A stretch of 45,303 nt of DNA from a virus. The notes beneath the pieces are model-generated. The model did no database searches. It saw only the letters and a list, made by a program, of their open reading frames with translations, and had not been told where the DNA came from. The position numbers were made by a program, and so were the translations under genes. The DNA lies in the IMG/VR virus record IMGVR_UViG_3300017714_000026, positions 1-45,303 of that record. The stretch is one strand, 5' to 3'. This document shows, piece by piece, positions 43,940-45,303 of the stretch; within the stretch, counting starts at the first letter, position 1; every line of letters starts with the position of its first letter.

Positions 43940-45303
43940 TCAAAAGTCGGTGTAATCAGTGGGCTGAGTGGAATTGTTTGAAAAGTCGAGAGCCTCTTGT
44001 AGGCGTCCTGTCTCTTGGTCGTACATGAGCTGCCCCGCCGGTCCCGTGCGTCCCGTGTGCCTGTTCTTCAATACGACAAGATCAGCTCGGCTATCACCTG
44101 CGCTTATGTTTCTTTGTAAGGCAATACAAAAATCTGATAGCTGCACTATTGAATGGCTACCCCTAAGCATCTGTAATGAGATCTGTGCCCCATCCTCTGG
44201 GCCTTTGTCACCCTGAGCACGTCGAAGATGACTAATTAAAATCATCCCCACATTGCATTCCTCACAGAAACTGCGGAGCTTAGTCATAACTAAGTCCAGA
44301 GTTTTACGTTCGTCCATGTTCTCATTGCCTGAGATCAGGATCGACAGGTGATCAAGGATGATCCAATTAACCCCGTTTGTTTTTACGAGGTACCGAATGT
44401 CATTGAGTAGAACATCGGGATCGCAGCTCCCAAAGCCATCCCGTAGAAACACATGACCACTTCCAAGGGTATCTCTGAATGCACTCTCAAAATCTTTCTT
44501 AGGAATTTCATTGTTGAGGTGTAGAGGTTTGTTAGCAGCCACAGTCATGAGACGTAGGCCTGTTCTTTTAACACTCTCTTCGAGTGCTATGTAGCCAATC
44601 TTTTCGCCTTGTTTAATAAGGCTTACGGCTATTTCTCCGCAAACGGTTGACTTCCCCGTTCCTGAACCGGCGCAGATAACGACAAGCTCTGAACGCCTAA
44701 GGCCGCCACAGAGATCATTAAGGCCAGCGTAGGGATAATCACAATCGCGGCCTCGCAGCGGCGAACTAACGAGATCGAATAGATCACGTCCATCGACAAG
44801 AGAAGTAGGGACATAAGGCCTCTTTTTGTAAACGGCTTGGCGTATTGCTTCCTGATCTCCAGCCACTAATGCGTCAGAAGCATCTTTGTGGCCGCCTACA
44901 GTGCCTATAAAAACACGTTCAGGTGGAAATAGGTCAATACAATCTTGGATGGCCTTCTGACCGGGCTCGTCGTTATCAAAACAAAGAATGATCTCCTCAA
45001 ATTGGAGCAGATATTTGAGTTGATATTGAAGAGCTTTGCGGGCTCCTTGAGCACCATTAGGGAGAGAGACTACAGGCCAAGAATCTCTGCACTGATAAAA
45101 TGCGAGCGCATCAATTTCGCCCTCGACGACAACGATAGTCTTACCGCTGCCAAACAAGTGCTGGCCGAAGAGCTGGTGCTCTTCATTCTTACCAACCCAA
45201 CTAAAGTTCTTTGATGGATCGCGCTCTTTATAGGCAACGATCTGTCCATCAGAGTAATAAGGGAACCGGAGTGCCGGTCCCTCTTGTCTGACGTTGAACT
45301 TTC
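43940..45303 (-). CDS. Primase/helicase, TOPRIM and helicase part (gene crosses the window ends)
   Basis: This is the larger part of the 530-residue T7 gp4-like protein whose N-terminus lies at 342-1. It contains the TOPRIM motif VVVEGEIDALAFY, then CFDNDEPG, a RecA-type helicase with Walker A GSGTGKST near residue 290, Walker B WIILDHLSILI, a HLRRAQGDK segment and LRGSHSIVQLSDFCIAL with the DNA-binding and arginine-finger region. The final residues QPTDYTDF are acidic-aromatic, like the gp4 tail that docks to the polymerase. Bases 45191-45303 are the redundant copy of 1-113. Confidence 0.95.
   Translation of the reverse strand, partial: KFNVRQEGPALRFPYYSDGQIVAYKERDPSKNFSWVGKNEEHQLFGQHLFGSGKTIVVVEGEIDALAFYQCRDSWPVVSLPNGAQGARKALQYQLKYLLQFEEIILCFDNDEPGQKAIQDCIDLFPPERVFIGTVGGHKDASDALVAGDQEAIRQAVYKKRPYVPTSLVDGRDLFDLVSSPLRGRDCDYPYAGLNDLCGGLRRSELVVICAGSGTGKSTVCGEIAVSLIKQGEKIGYIALEESVKRTGLRLMTVAANKPLHLNNEIPKKDFESAFRDTLGSGHVFLRDGFGSCDPDVLLNDIRYLVKTNGVNWIILDHLSILISGNENMDERKTLDLVMTKLRSFCEECNVGMILISHLRRAQGDKGPEDGAQISLQMLRGSHSIVQLSDFCIALQRNISAGDSRADLVVLKNRHTGRTGPAGQLMYDQETGRLQEALDFSNNSTQPTDYTDF
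45191..45303. repeat. Terminal redundancy, copy 2 (circular closure overlap)
   Basis: Exact copy of bases 1-113 (offset 45190). Annotate the primase/helicase across it only once; the extra copy contains no additional gene. Confidence 0.95.

Noticed and set aside
1-45303. Host-derived photosynthesis or carbon-metabolism genes (psbA, hli, talC)
   Set aside because: No ORF shows the corresponding motifs; the only metabolic genes are for nucleotides.

Overview
The window is one complete, circularly closed genome of a T7-like podovirus (autographivirus type) that very probably infects a cyanobacterium, most likely a marine picocyanobacterium. Bases 45191-45303 repeat bases 1-113 exactly, so the unit length is 45190 bp and the two window ends join inside the primase/helicase gene. 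The host inference rests on T7-type gene order combined with cyanophage hallmarks: a DUF4278 mini-protein, tiny Lys/Gly-rich proteins, a monomer-size ribonucleotide reductase, MazG and thioredoxin genes, and a tRNA-Leu(UAA) half-sequence beside the integrase. No photosynthesis gene was seen.

All genes except one read on the minus strand, so the genome runs from high to low coordinates and wraps through position 1. The natural genome ends are probably in the 9.2-10.4 kb stretch, between the large terminase and the early genes. From there: (i) 9.0-6.85 kb, an early block of small unknown genes separated by duplicated leader modules and closed by a terminator at 6828-6851; (ii) 6.8-1.9 kb, small genes, the single-subunit RNA polymerase, a winged-helix protein, a tyrosine integrase and a tRNA-Leu-derived attP candidate; (iii) 1.7 kb through the junction to 38.1 kb, DNA metabolism: ssDNA-binding protein, endonuclease I, primase/helicase, thioredoxin-like protein, DNA polymerase, a PD-(D/E)XK-like nuclease, 5' exonuclease, DUF3310, MazG-like protein and a class I-like ribonucleotide reductase pair; (iv) 38.0-16.2 kb, morphogenesis: portal, scaffold, major capsid protein, tail tube A and B, internal core proteins, tail fibre and a large adhesin; (v) 16.2-10.4 kb, fibre-assembly-like protein, endolysin, holin-like protein, small terminase, a run of tiny basic proteins, HNH nuclease, spanin-like protein and large terminase.

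Two features stand out. First, the major capsid gene is interrupted by a compact 226-nt group I intron with no ORF (33453-33678). Removing it joins two exons into one 331-codon frame, and the expected P4-P6, P7 and terminal-G core is visible. Second, the only plus-strand gene (9781-10059) encodes a small helix-turn-helix protein. Its divergent promoter region carries a 19-bp dyad, TGTC-N11-GACA, that recurs in the leaders of two early genes. With the integrase and attP candidate, this looks like a lysogeny or early-gene control circuit in an otherwise lytic T7-type genome.

The rest is regulatory texture: a 15-nt intergenic element (TCACTNCCACCTAGC on the minus strand) repeated nine times in the early half, a strong G/C-stem terminator that separates late from early transcription, and a highly structured leader upstream of the capsid gene that includes a tRNA T-arm-like hairpin. 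Functions given as T7 gp equivalents come from motifs and gene order read by eye. No similarity search was run.
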